The notes under the pieces were generated by a model. It was not told the DNA's origin. It saw nothing but the letters and a program-made list of their open reading frames with translations, and did no database searches. A stretch of DNA of 64,000 bases from Lewinellaceae bacterium (lineage in GTDB: Bacteria; Bacteroidota; Bacteroidia; Chitinophagales; Saprospiraceae): NCBI GenBank assembly GCA_020636325.1, contig JACJYC010000011.1:124001-188000 (forward strand), given 5' to 3'. The translations under genes were made by a program, and so were the position numbers. Positions 32,210-40,876 of the stretch are shown piece after piece. The stretch's first letter is position 1. Every line of letters starts with the position of its first letter.

Positions 32210-34837
32210 ATGGCAAAATCCAAGGAACAGATCCGGATCCGGGAAACCTACGACCAGGGTAAGAACTGGCTGAAATGGGGCCCCTACCTCAGCGAGCGGC
32301 AATGGGGCACCGTACGGGAAGACTACAGCCCCGACGGAGCGGCATGGGATTATTTTCCGCATGACCACGCACGGTCCCGGATTTACCGTTGGGGAGAAGA
32401 CGGCCTGGCGGGCTTCAGCGATGAACTGAGCCGGATGTGTTTCGCCCTGGCCCTCTGGAATGGGAAGGACCCGATCCTGAAGGAGCGCATGTTCGGCCTG
32501 ACGGGGCCAGAGGGCAACCACGGAGAAGACGTCAAGGAGGTCTATTTCTACCTGGACAATACGCCGACCCATTCCTACATGAAGCACCTGTACAAATACC
32601 CGCAGCACGCTTTCCCGTATGAAGAGCTGGTTGAGGTGAGCCGGAGCCGGTCCAAGGAAGAACCCGAATACGAATTGCGCAATACCGGGGTATTTAAGGA
32701 CGGCGCGTACTTTGACGTGTTCACCGAATACGCGAAGGCGTCCGAGGAAGATATCTGCATCCGGATCACGATTTTCAACCGGGGCCCGGAGGCGGCGGAT
32801 CTCACTGTGCTGCCGACACTGTGGTTCCGGAATTACTGGTCGTTCATGCCGGACCTGGAAAAACCCTATATCCAGACGGAAGAAGCGGGAAAGGTAAAAA
32901 CCTGGCACCCCGAAATGGGCGATTACCGGCTCCATTTCGAAGAAGCCGACCGGTCCTTGTTCACTGAAAATGAAACCAACAATGAGCGGTTATTCCAGAT
33001 TCCGAATGCCGCCCCGTTTGTCAAGGACTCCTTTCACCGGGCAGTCCTTGAAAACGACTTCGACTGGCTGGCGGATAAAAAGGAAGGCACCAAGTTTGCC
33101 CCGCTGTACCAATTGAGCCTGTCGCCCGGCGAAAAAAGGGAGATCAGGCTGCGGCTCACCCGGGAGGATCACCTTTCCGACGCGCTGGGAAAAACCTATA
33201 CCGCCGCCTTCAACGACCGCATCCGGGAAGCGGACGAGTTTTACCGCCCGTTCAAGAAGGGAGATGACGACGACCTGGCCAACATCCAGCGGCAGGCCTT
33301 TGCCGGCATGCTCTGGAGCAAGCAGTATTACCATATCGATATTCCGAGATGGCTGAACGGCGACCCCGGCCAACCGCCGCCGCCGGAATCCAGAAAAACA
33401 GGCCGCAACCACCAATGGTGGACGCTCAACAATGAAGACATCATTTCCATGCCCGACAAGTGGGAATACCCCTGGTACGCCGCCTGGGATCTGGGCTTCC
33501 ACTGCGTGCCGCTGGCCATGATCGACCCCGGTTTTGCCAAACGCCAGCTCATCCTCTTCCTGCGGGAATGGTACATGCATCCCAACGGTCAGCTGCCCGC
33601 CTATGAATGGGCTTTCGGGGACGTCAACCCGCCCGTCCACGCCTGGGCCTGCCTCCAGGTCTACAAGATCGAACGCGACCGGTTCGGCCGGGATGACAAG
33701 CTTTTCCTCAAAAGGGTGTTCCAGAAACTGCTGATCAATTTCACCTGGTGGGTCAACCGGAAGGACCACAACGGCAACAACGTTTTCGAAGGCGGCTTCC
33801 TGGGGCTGGACAATATCGGCATATTCGACCGGAGCAGCTTCATTCCCGGCGGCGGTTACCTCGAACAAGCCGACGGCACCGCCTGGATGGCCATGTACAG
33901 CCTCAACATGCTGGAGATGGCCCTGATCCTGGCCGAGGACGAGATCGCGTATGAGGATGTCGCCACCAAGTTCTTTGAACATTTTGTCTATATCGCCTCC
34001 TCGCTCAACCGGATCGACAAGGACTGGACCGGCGCCTGGGACAAGGAAGAGAGCTTCTTCTACGATATCCTTGCCCTGCCCGACAACCGGTTCATCCCGC
34101 TCAAAGTCCGGTCGCTGGTCGGCTTGTCAACCTTGTTTGCGACCCTGGTGCTGGACTGGGAAAAGCTGGAAAAACTGCCGCAATTCTATTACCGCCTCAA
34201 GTGGTTCCAGAAGTACAGAAAGCGGCACCAGGCTTACATGGTGATCGAAGACCTGCACGACGGCAAGGACCTCCTGCTCTCCCTGGTCCCGAAACAAAGG
34301 CTGGAAAAACTCCTGGCCGCATTGCTCGACGAACAGGAATTCCTGGGCCCGGGGGGTATCCGCAGCGTATCCAAAAAACACGAAACGCCGTACGTGGTCA
34401 ACATCGACGGACAGGAATTCGGGCTGCAGTACGAGCCCGGTGAGTCCACCACCGGCCTCTTCGGCGGCAATTCCAACTGGCGCGGCCCCGTCTGGATGCC
34501 TATGAACTACCTGATCATCCAGTCACTGAAAACCTTTCACCAATACTACGGCGACGAATCAAGGGTAGAAGTGCCGACCGGATCGGGGAACTGGGTGTCT
34601 TTGGGTGAGGCCGCAAAAGAGATCGCCCGCAGGCTGACCTCCATTTTCCGGCGGGATGAACAAGGCAAACGGCCGGTACACGGCGATGACGACCTTTTTC
34701 ATGCCGACCCGCATTATCGCGACCTGATCCTGTTTTACGAATATTTTCACGGGGACAACAGCAGGGGTGTCGGTGCATCCCACCAAACCGGCTGGACAGG
34801 CCTCATTGCAGACCTGATCGACACGGACTGCTGGTAG
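32210..34837 (+). CDS. GH63-like (MGH1-type) glucosidase
   Basis: The protein has 875 residues and no signal peptide. The N-terminal third (LSERQWGTVREDYSPDGAAWDYFPHDHARSRIYRWGEDG) and the (alpha/alpha)6 barrel segments DKWEYPWYAAWDLGFHCVPLAMIDPGFAK, NGQLPAYEWAFGDVNPPVHAWA and GLFGGNSNWRGPVWMPMNYLI match the large cytoplasmic glucosidase family related to mannosyl-oligosaccharide glucosidase and mannosylglycerate hydrolase. The Asp in WAAWDLG and a Glu near EWAFGD or the C-terminal domain are likely catalytic. It should remove glucose from an alpha-glucoside or glucosylglycerate-type solute. It is 20 bp upstream of the debranching-enzyme gene; the two form an operon. Confidence 0.85.
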   Translation: MAKSKEQIRIRETYDQGKNWLKWGPYLSERQWGTVREDYSPDGAAWDYFPHDHARSRIYRWGEDGLAGFSDELSRMCFALALWNGKDPILKERMFGLTGPEGNHGEDVKEVYFYLDNTPTHSYMKHLYKYPQHAFPYEELVEVSRSRSKEEPEYELRNTGVFKDGAYFDVFTEYAKASEEDICIRITIFNRGPEAADLTVLPTLWFRNYWSFMPDLEKPYIQTEEAGKVKTWHPEMGDYRLHFEEADRSLFTENETNNERLFQIPNAAPFVKDSFHRAVLENDFDWLADKKEGTKFAPLYQLSLSPGEKREIRLRLTREDHLSDALGKTYTAAFNDRIREADEFYRPFKKGDDDDLANIQRQAFAGMLWSKQYYHIDIPRWLNGDPGQPPPPESRKTGRNHQWWTLNNEDIISMPDKWEYPWYAAWDLGFHCVPLAMIDPGFAKRQLILFLREWYMHPNGQLPAYEWAFGDVNPPVHAWACLQVYKIERDRFGRDDKLFLKRVFQKLLINFTWWVNRKDHNGNNVFEGGFLGLDNIGIFDRSSFIPGGGYLEQADGTAWMAMYSLNMLEMALILAEDEIAYEDVATKFFEHFVYIASSLNRIDKDWTGAWDKEESFFYDILALPDNRFIPLKVRSLVGLSTLFATLVLDWEKLEKLPQFYYRLKWFQKYRKRHQAYMVIEDLHDGKDLLLSLVPKQRLEKLLAALLDEQEFLGPGGIRSVSKKHETPYVVNIDGQEFGLQYEPGESTTGLFGGNSNWRGPVWMPMNYLIIQSLKTFHQYYGDESRVEVPTGSGNWVSLGEAAKEIARRLTSIFRRDEQGKRPVHGDDDLFHADPHYRDLILFYEYFHGDNSRGVGASHQTGWTGLIADLIDTDCW

Positions 34838-34857
34838 CCTCCAAAAATCCAAAAACC

Positions 34858-36864
34858 ATGTTTCGATTTGACCACCCCGATTTTGAAGAAACGACCGCCA
34901 GGGAATGGCTCGTCACCAACGGACTGGGCGGATACGCCTCCGCAACCCTCTCAGGCGCCAATACCCGCCGGTATCACGGCTTGCTGGTGGCTGCCCTCGA
35001 TCCGCCGGCAAACCGAAAGGTGCTGGTCTCCAAAATCGAAGAAAAACTGAACGGATTCCCGCTGAGCGCCAACCGGTTCCCCGGCGTGATCCATCCAGAA
35101 GGCCATCAATACCTGGAAAGTTTCGAGCGCGATCCCCTTCCCAGATCCGTATACAGGATCCCGGAAGGTTGCCTTTCCAAAACAGTCTTCATGGTCCACG
35201 GCATGAACGCCACCATTGTTTCCTACCGGAACGAGGGCCATTCGGCCGTCCACCTGGAACTGATGCCCCTTCTGGTGTTCCGGGATTTCCACACTTTATT
35301 CAAGGCCGACCCCGAATTCGATTTCTACACGGAACAAACCGGCACAAACAGGCTCAAGGTCTATCCCTGCTATGGCGCTCAGCCCTTGTTCATCGGTTTT
35401 TCCGATGGTGAATGGGCCGAAAAACAGGATTGGTACCGCAATTTTGAATACGGGGTCGAGCAGGAACGCGGGCTGAATTTCCGGGAAGACGCGAAGAGCA
35501 TCGGCGCCGTCAATGCCAGGGTAGAACCCGGAGAGGCGGTCCACCTGGTCTTCAGCCTTGACCAGCGGGCATTCGACCGGACTCCCGAAGCCTGGAAGAA
35601 AACAGAACTCAGCCGCCTTCAGGAATTGCGCCCCAAAGGCGCTGCCGACCCGTTCCTGGCCGACCTGCTGACGGCCGGCGATCAATTCATCGTCAGCCGT
35701 CAATCAACGGAAAGTTATTCCGTCATAGCCGGCTACCACTGGTTTGCCGACTGGGGCAGGGATACCATGATCGCCATGCGGGGGCTGACCGTCGCGTCGG
35801 GGAGGCAGGACATCTCGCGGTCCATCCTGCGCACCTTCCTCAAATACCTCGACGGCGGCATGTTGCCCAACCGGTTCCCCGAACAAGGCGGGAAGCCGGA
35901 ATACAATTCAATCGACGCCTCCCTTTGGTTGTTTGTCGTACTGTATGAATACCATCAGCAATTTCGGGATACCGATTTTCTGGAAGAGGTTTTCCCGAAA
36001 CTGACCGATATCCTGGAAGGCCATATCCACGGCACCCGGTACCGGATCCATGAAACGGACGAGGGCTTGCTGTTCGGCGGCGAAGGACGTTCCCAGCTGA
36101 CCTGGATGGACGCGCGGGTGGGCGATCACGCTGTAACGCCGCGTCAGGGCTGCCCGGTGGAGATCAACGCCCTTTGGTACAACGCCCTGAACATTTACCT
36201 GGAATTTGCCGGGGTTTTGAACAAAGAGGTATTCGGTTTCGATGTTCTGGCGAAAAAAGTCCGGAAGGCTTTCCGGCAATATTTTATCAACGAAAAGGGC
36301 TACCTGAACGACGCGGTGGTCCCGAATGAATCCATCGACGACACGATACGCCCCAACCAGCTCTACGCGCTGAGTCTTCCCTTCGGTTTGCTGACGGAAA
36401 AGGAAAGCCGGTCCGTGATGGCCGTTATCGAGCAACAGTTGTACACCGGCCTGGGTTTGCGCTCCCTGTCGCCGGATCACCCCGATTTCAAGGGTATTTA
36501 TCAGGGTGATCAACGGTCGCGGGACATGGCTTACCACCAGGGGACCGTCTGGGCCTTTTTGTGGTCGGAATATGCGTTGGCCCGGCTTAAGCTGGACGGG
36601 TATTCCGTGAAATCACAACAGGTGGTCCGGGATAAAATGGCTGCGCTGAAGGCCCATTTCTACGAAAGCGGATGCGTATACGGCATCGCGGAGATCTTCG
36701 ACGGCGCCGATCCCGGTCCGGCAAAGGGTTGCATTCAGCAGGCGTGGTCGGTGGGCATGCTCATCAAAGTGTTGCTGGAAATGGCGCAAAAGGGCGCATC
36801 GGCAACCGGTCGGAAGCCGGTAATAAGAAATTCCGGAAGAAAAGCGAAAAACGCCGCACAATGA
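34858..36864 (+). CDS. Glycogen debranching enzyme (amylo-alpha-1,6-glucosidase)
   Basis: The protein has 668 residues. The N-terminal domain starts EWLVTNGLGGYASATLSGANTRRYHGLLVA, the hallmark of bacterial/archaeal GDE proteins. The catalytic barrel shows YHWFADWGRDTMIAMRG, LDGGMLPNRFPEQGGKPEYNSIDASLW, QLTWMDARVGDHAVTPRQGCPVEINALWYNAL and RPNQLYALSLPFGLL. It hydrolyses alpha-1,6 branch points in glycogen-like glucans, GH133/GH57-associated type. With the adjoining glucosidase and dehydrogenase it makes a cytoplasmic alpha-glucan or compatible-solute mobilisation unit. The C-terminal tail is basic and probably disordered. Confidence 0.94.
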   Translation: MFRFDHPDFEETTAREWLVTNGLGGYASATLSGANTRRYHGLLVAALDPPANRKVLVSKIEEKLNGFPLSANRFPGVIHPEGHQYLESFERDPLPRSVYRIPEGCLSKTVFMVHGMNATIVSYRNEGHSAVHLELMPLLVFRDFHTLFKADPEFDFYTEQTGTNRLKVYPCYGAQPLFIGFSDGEWAEKQDWYRNFEYGVEQERGLNFREDAKSIGAVNARVEPGEAVHLVFSLDQRAFDRTPEAWKKTELSRLQELRPKGAADPFLADLLTAGDQFIVSRQSTESYSVIAGYHWFADWGRDTMIAMRGLTVASGRQDISRSILRTFLKYLDGGMLPNRFPEQGGKPEYNSIDASLWLFVVLYEYHQQFRDTDFLEEVFPKLTDILEGHIHGTRYRIHETDEGLLFGGEGRSQLTWMDARVGDHAVTPRQGCPVEINALWYNALNIYLEFAGVLNKEVFGFDVLAKKVRKAFRQYFINEKGYLNDAVVPNESIDDTIRPNQLYALSLPFGLLTEKESRSVMAVIEQQLYTGLGLRSLSPDHPDFKGIYQGDQRSRDMAYHQGTVWAFLWSEYALARLKLDGYSVKSQQVVRDKMAALKAHFYESGCVYGIAEIFDGADPGPAKGCIQQAWSVGMLIKVLLEMAQKGASATGRKPVIRNSGRKAKNAAQ

Positions 36865-36927
36865 CCGGCTGAATTTTGTTAAAAAGGTGGGTTATCTTTC
36901 CTGCATTTAAAACTCATAAACAAAGAA

Positions 36928-37602
36928 ATGAACGTTAAAGTACTGATCACCGGCGCTTCCGGCAATCTCGGCACAGCAGTCGTCGAAAAACTCATGAAAG
37001 CAGGCTTCGGGATCCTGGCGGTGGCCCGCGATGCCGAAGGATTGCAAGGCGCCGTTGTCGCCCCGGTTGACCTGACGGATGAAAAAGCCGTTCAGGAATA
37101 CGTCGCAGCCATTACGTCAGGCGGCCACCGGATCGGGGCAGCCGTATTGCTGGTAGGCGGATTCGCCATGGGCGCCCTGGCCGAAACAGACGGGGCCGCG
37201 ATCCAGAAAATGATCCGGCTCAATTTCGAAACGGCCTATCACGTGGTGCGCGCCCTGACGCCGCATTTCGAACAAAACGGGGGCGGGCAATTCATCCTGA
37301 TCGGCTCAAGGCCGGCCTTCACTCCGGCGGACGGGCAGCATATGGTCGCCTATGCGCTGTCAAAGTCGCTTGTTTTCCGCCTTTCGGAAATCATCAACGA
37401 AACCGGAAAGGGAAAGGGGATCTCGTCCGCCGTAGTGGTCCCCGGCACCATCGATACCCCGGTCAACCGGAAATCCATGCCGGATGCCGACTTCAGCGCG
37501 TGGGTCCAACCGGAGATTATTGCCGATGCCATTGCGTTCATGCTGAGCCCTGCCGGCCGGCAAACCCGCGAAACCGTACTCAAAGTCTACAACCAATCAT
37601 AA
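36928..37602 (+). CDS. SDR-family NAD(P)-dependent oxidoreductase
   Basis: The protein has 224 residues. VLITGASGNLGTAVVEKLM is the cofactor motif, LLVGGFAMGAL replaces the usual NNAG segment, and YALSK (HMVAYALSKSL) provides the catalytic Tyr and Lys. PGTIDTPVNRKSMPDAD is the common loop after it. The changed NNAG motif suggests a divergent subfamily; the substrate is unknown. A TATCTTTC box at about 36892 is a possible -7 element. A small hypothetical gene follows after 28 bp. Confidence 0.88.
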   Translation: MNVKVLITGASGNLGTAVVEKLMKAGFGILAVARDAEGLQGAVVAPVDLTDEKAVQEYVAAITSGGHRIGAAVLLVGGFAMGALAETDGAAIQKMIRLNFETAYHVVRALTPHFEQNGGGQFILIGSRPAFTPADGQHMVAYALSKSLVFRLSEIINETGKGKGISSAVVVPGTIDTPVNRKSMPDADFSAWVQPEIIADAIAFMLSPAGRQTRETVLKVYNQS

Positions 37603-37630
37603 ACTGTGTAATTCAAAAACCGATAAAACC

Positions 37631-38017
37631 ATGAAAGAGATCTCATTAAAACCAACCTTTGCGGAAAACTCGGCAGCGATCGAAAAAATCACCAACTGGA
37701 AAGAAGAGATCCGCTTCTGGATAGTGGAGGTGAATGCCTTTTTGAACGTTACCGCTATGTTCAAACTGAACTGCAAACCACGGGAAAAGGACGCGTTGGA
37801 GGAAACGGAAATGAAAATGACGGTTTTCCAGCGGCAGATCCTGCCCGGTATTGAAAGCTCGGTAAAATCGCTTGAATTGGCCGTCGCCGGCCGGTACACC
37901 GGCGGTTTGTTCCGGGAGGTGGAAACAAAAATCGAAAGAGGCCGGAAAACTTACCGCGAAATAAAAGCCGGTTTATTGCCTTTTTTTCCGAAATTCGTCC
38001 ACGTTCAAATCTGGTAA
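37631..38017 (+). CDS. Small hypothetical coiled-coil protein
   Basis: I do not recognise this 128-residue protein. It is charged, cytoplasmic and mostly helical: EKITNWKEEIRFWIVEVNAFLNVTAMF, then EKDALEETEMKMTVFQRQILPGIESSV, then ETKIERGRKTYREI. Clear spacing from the SDR gene (28 bp) and an ATG preceded by AAAACC support real coding. A helical-bundle structural or regulatory protein is the only inference possible. Confidence 0.6.
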   Translation: MKEISLKPTFAENSAAIEKITNWKEEIRFWIVEVNAFLNVTAMFKLNCKPREKDALEETEMKMTVFQRQILPGIESSVKSLELAVAGRYTGGLFREVETKIERGRKTYREIKAGLLPFFPKFVHVQIW

Positions 38018-38048
38018 AGCCTGATTTCCTGACAACCCTATTCTGCTG

Positions 38049-38261
38049 ATGGCACACCTGTTTGTAAATTTATTTTATCTGTACCTTGGCGCAGGGCTGG
38101 CAGCAGCCTTATTCCTGCTGTTCGGCGGCCAGGTGGAAAAAATAGACCCGGCGATGAAGGGCGCCTCCTGGAAAGTCCGCCTGTTGCTGGTACCCGGCGC
38201 AACCCTGCTGTGGGTCGTTTTATTGGCCCGGCTGATAAAATCCCGGCAACATGGTTCCTGA
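38049..38261 (+). CDS. Small two-helix membrane protein of the Rieske cassette
   Basis: The protein has 70 residues with two transmembrane helices (LFVNLFYLYLGAGLAAALFLLF and LLVPGATLLWVVLLARLI) joined by a charged loop. Its end overlaps the next gene by 11 bp, showing translational coupling within the four-gene redox cassette. It has no recognised domain; it is probably a small subunit of the membrane complex. Confidence 0.75.
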   Translation: MAHLFVNLFYLYLGAGLAAALFLLFGGQVEKIDPAMKGASWKVRLLLVPGATLLWVVLLARLIKSRQHGS

Positions 38262-38673
38262 GTTGCGCAAGCGCCATCGTCAGGTATGGCGGCTGATGGC
38301 CGTTGCGCTGCCCGCAGGGTTCATGCTGGCGGTCCTTGTGCTGCCCCGGCGCAATTATCCGGACAAATTGCCGGCGCCTGCCGGTCAGGCCTGGGAAATG
38401 GCCGGTGAATCCCTGGAAACCGAAGAATTGGCCGTCAATCTCCGAAAAAAGGCGGGCGCCCCTGGTCAACAGCTGGAGATCACGGTGCGGAAGCCCTTTA
38501 AGGCGCCCGCCGCCAGGATCTATTGGCAGGATCAGTTTGTCGGCAGCCTCGGCGCCAGGGGGATCCATCGCTATTACCTGGACAGCACCCTCTTTTCTCA
38601 TCCGCCCTTTACCCTGAAAATAGTCGACCCCATCAATGAGGTCGTCTTGCAAAAAATGGACTTCCCGCAATGA
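38251..38673 (+). CDS. Membrane-anchored hypothetical protein of the Rieske cassette
   Basis: The protein has 140 residues. One N-terminal transmembrane helix (LMAVALPAGFMLAVLVL) after a basic start predicts a cytoplasmic N-terminus and a periplasmic beta-rich domain (ARIYWQDQFVGSLGARGIHRYYLD). It overlaps the preceding gene by 11 bp and the next by 4 bp (ATGA), so it is coupled to both. The function is unknown; a scaffold for the ferric-reductase-like partner is plausible. Confidence 0.78.
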   Translation: MVPELRKRHRQVWRLMAVALPAGFMLAVLVLPRRNYPDKLPAPAGQAWEMAGESLETEELAVNLRKKAGAPGQQLEITVRKPFKAPAARIYWQDQFVGSLGARGIHRYYLDSTLFSHPPFTLKIVDPINEVVLQKMDFPQ

Positions 38674-39701
38674 GCGTTCAATACTCCACCGTTCAATGGA
38701 ACCGCCAGAAGCGGCGTTACGACCGGATCATGCTGGTCTCCATTGCGGTTTACCTCGCCCTGTTCGCGGCCCTTCAACTGGCCTTTTACCCCACCGTCAG
38801 CCCGGAAACGCTGATCATCCGCGCTACGGGGACGCTGGCGCTGATCATGCTCCATTTCATCCTGGCCATCGGGCCCTTGAGCCGGATCGACAGCCGGTTT
38901 ATGCCGCTGCTGTACAACCGGCGTCACCTCGGCGTGACCCTGTTCCTGATCGCCGCCGTACACGGCCTATTCAATATCATCCAGTTTCACGGGTTGGGCA
39001 ATGAAGACCCGTTGGTCTCTCTATTTACGTCCAATACGCGTTACGGCTCGCCGGGCGATTTCCCGTTTCAGGTCCTGGGTTTTTTCGCCTTGCTGATCCT
39101 GTTCCTCATGGCGGCTACCAGCCACGACTTCTGGTTGAAAAACCTGCACCCGAAAGTTTGGAAAAGCCTCCACATGATGGTTTATGCGGCATACGCGCTG
39201 CTGATCCTGCACGTCATGCTCGGGGTTGTGCAATTGGACCAGTCCCCGCTTTGGATCGGCCTGGCCGGACTGAGCATGGCTACCGTTATCGGGCTTCACC
39301 TCCGCGCCGGGCGGCTTGAAAAAGCGGGTCAACACCACCTGGAAAATGCCGATCAGGCCGGTTTTTTTCCTGTTTGCACGGCCGATGAAATTCCGGAAAA
39401 CCGGGCAAAAATCGCTTTGGTTGATGGTCAGAACATAGCTATTTTCAGGTATGACGGAAAGATTTCGGCGGTCAGCAACATCTGCCGCCACCAACACGGT
39501 CCGCTGGGAGAAGGCAAGGTCGTCGACGGGTGCATTACCTGCCCCTGGCACGGCTATCAGTACCTGCCGCACAACGGTCAGTCGCCGCCGCCTTATACCG
39601 AAAAGCTGGAAACCTACGATGTCATGATCCGGGACGGCATGGTTTGGGTCAACCCGCAACCCTACCCGGAAGGAACGGAGCGGCCGCCTGCGCTTTGTTG
39701 A
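38670..39701 (+). CDS. Ferric-reductase-like transmembrane protein fused to a Rieske [2Fe-2S] domain
   Basis: The protein has 343 residues. About six transmembrane helices form a ferric-reductase/NOX-like heme domain; candidate heme His residues are in LIMLHFILAIGP, FLIAAVHGLFNIIQFHG, KSLHMMVYAAYALLILHVMLG and VIGLHLRAG. The C-terminal domain carries the Rieske cluster motif CRHQHGPLGEGKVVDGC...CPWHGYQY (CxH and CxxH). Heme and iron-sulfur centres in one chain suggest electron transfer across the inner membrane, from a cytoplasmic Rieske donor or acceptor to the periplasm. It is the core of a four-gene unit from 38049 to 40750. Confidence 0.9.
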   Translation: MSVQYSTVQWNRQKRRYDRIMLVSIAVYLALFAALQLAFYPTVSPETLIIRATGTLALIMLHFILAIGPLSRIDSRFMPLLYNRRHLGVTLFLIAAVHGLFNIIQFHGLGNEDPLVSLFTSNTRYGSPGDFPFQVLGFFALLILFLMAATSHDFWLKNLHPKVWKSLHMMVYAAYALLILHVMLGVVQLDQSPLWIGLAGLSMATVIGLHLRAGRLEKAGQHHLENADQAGFFPVCTADEIPENRAKIALVDGQNIAIFRYDGKISAVSNICRHQHGPLGEGKVVDGCITCPWHGYQYLPHNGQSPPPYTEKLETYDVMIRDGMVWVNPQPYPEGTERPPALC

Positions 39702-39905
39702 TTTACCGCCTCCGCTCTTTTGGAGCTACAGCGACCGGAGGGTGATTTGGTGATTTGTTGATTTGTTGATTTGATGATGCGTTGATTTGGGGATTTGACT
39801 TAAGACTTATCCTTCGACTACGCTCAGGAGATCCCCACTTACGACTTACAACTTACGACTTACAACTTACGACTTACAACTTACAACTTACAACTTACGA
39901 CCAAC
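39702..39905 (+). repeat. Composite tandem repeats (TGATTTGT and ACTTACGACTT units)
   Basis: TGATTTGT units begin near the TGA stop of the Rieske gene (39744-39800), preceded by a GC-rich hairpin (39705-39740). ACTTACGACTTACAACTT units (39836-39905) then run up to 6 bp before the next ATG at 39911. The arrangement splits the redox cassette from its last gene. Confidence 0.85.
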
Positions 39906-39910
39906 AACTT

Positions 39911-40750
39911 ATGACCAACAAAGAATTCTACATAGGCTGGGAAGATCGCGCGCCGGCAGGCGTTGCCGCCAAAACCAGGCAGGTGGTCCTGGTCCTGGTT
40001 GCACTGGCCGTCGTTGCCGGAGCTGTTTTTATTTTCGGCCAACGCCAATTTGCCAATTCTACTTTTGAATTGGGCCAACTCCGTACGTTGGAGGGGGTAT
40101 TGTTCACTGACCCCATCCCGAGTCTGAAGATCCTGGCGGGAAAGGACGCCTCCGGTCAGAACCAATTCCAGCGTGTTTTGCTGGTCGGGTTCGGCAAACA
40201 TTCGGCCCTGCCCACCCTGACGGCTATTCAGGAAGCGCAAGGGCAGGAAATCGACGGCAAAGGCGTCCGCCTCGAAGGGCAGCTGATCTATTATGACGGT
40301 TTGCTGGCCATGGAACTGACCAAAGGAGAAGCTGCCTTCAAAGGTTTTACCGACGCGAATCTGCAGGATTACTTCACCCTGCCCAAGGACCTGGGGTCCG
40401 CCATCTTCCAGGGCGAGATCATGGACCCCAAATGTTATCTCGGCGCTATGCGACCGGCAGAAGGAAAACCGCACCGTTCCTGCGCCATCCGGTGCATAGC
40501 AGGGGGCATTCCGCCCTTGTTCCGTTCGGCAACTGCGGACGATCAGCGGCAATATTTTTTCTTGCTGGGGTACGACGGCCGGGCCATCAACGGGGAAATC
40601 GCCGAATATATGGCCGACGACATCCTGTTTTGCGGCCGCATGGAAAAATGGGACGATTGGCTGATCGTCAAAATGGATACCGGCAAAGGCATTCACCGAA
40701 CCAACCCCTGGTGGAAAAAGGACACGTCCATCCCGATGTGTGGAAGTTAA
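39911..40750 (+). CDS. Membrane-anchored protein with conserved Cys/His motif, redox cassette
   Basis: The protein has 279 residues from the ATG at 39911; the longer in-frame start lies in tandem repeat. One transmembrane helix (VVLVLVALAVVAGAVFIF) is followed by a periplasmic domain. The region IMDPKCYLGAMRPAEGK, then HRSCAIRCIAGGIPPLF holds three Cys and one His in a pattern typical of proteins found beside ferric-reductase/Rieske or sulfur-oxidation modules. A metal or cofactor site is likely. The last gene of the cassette, it may accept electrons from the Rieske partner or serve as its assembly factor. Confidence 0.8.
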   Translation: MTNKEFYIGWEDRAPAGVAAKTRQVVLVLVALAVVAGAVFIFGQRQFANSTFELGQLRTLEGVLFTDPIPSLKILAGKDASGQNQFQRVLLVGFGKHSALPTLTAIQEAQGQEIDGKGVRLEGQLIYYDGLLAMELTKGEAAFKGFTDANLQDYFTLPKDLGSAIFQGEIMDPKCYLGAMRPAEGKPHRSCAIRCIAGGIPPLFRSATADDQRQYFFLLGYDGRAINGEIAEYMADDILFCGRMEKWDDWLIVKMDTGKGIHRTNPWWKKDTSIPMCGS

Positions 40751-40854
40751 AATAAAAAGTAGGGGTTTTTGAAGATGCCTTGTTCCAAAGCAAGGCGGGG
40801 CAGGCTGACCTCATTGATCACCTTGTCGTTGACGACTGACCATTAAAATTACCT

Positions 40855-40862
40855 TACCTTTG
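40855..40862 (+). promoter_or_regulatory. Candidate -7 element TACCTTTG of purB
   Basis: TACCTTTGCCGC ends 14 bp before the purB ATG at 40877 and fits the Bacteroidota consensus. TTG at 40829-40831 is about 23 bp upstream, slightly far for a -33 box. The leader would be very short. Confidence 0.5.
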
Positions 40863-40876
40863 CCGCAAAAACAACC

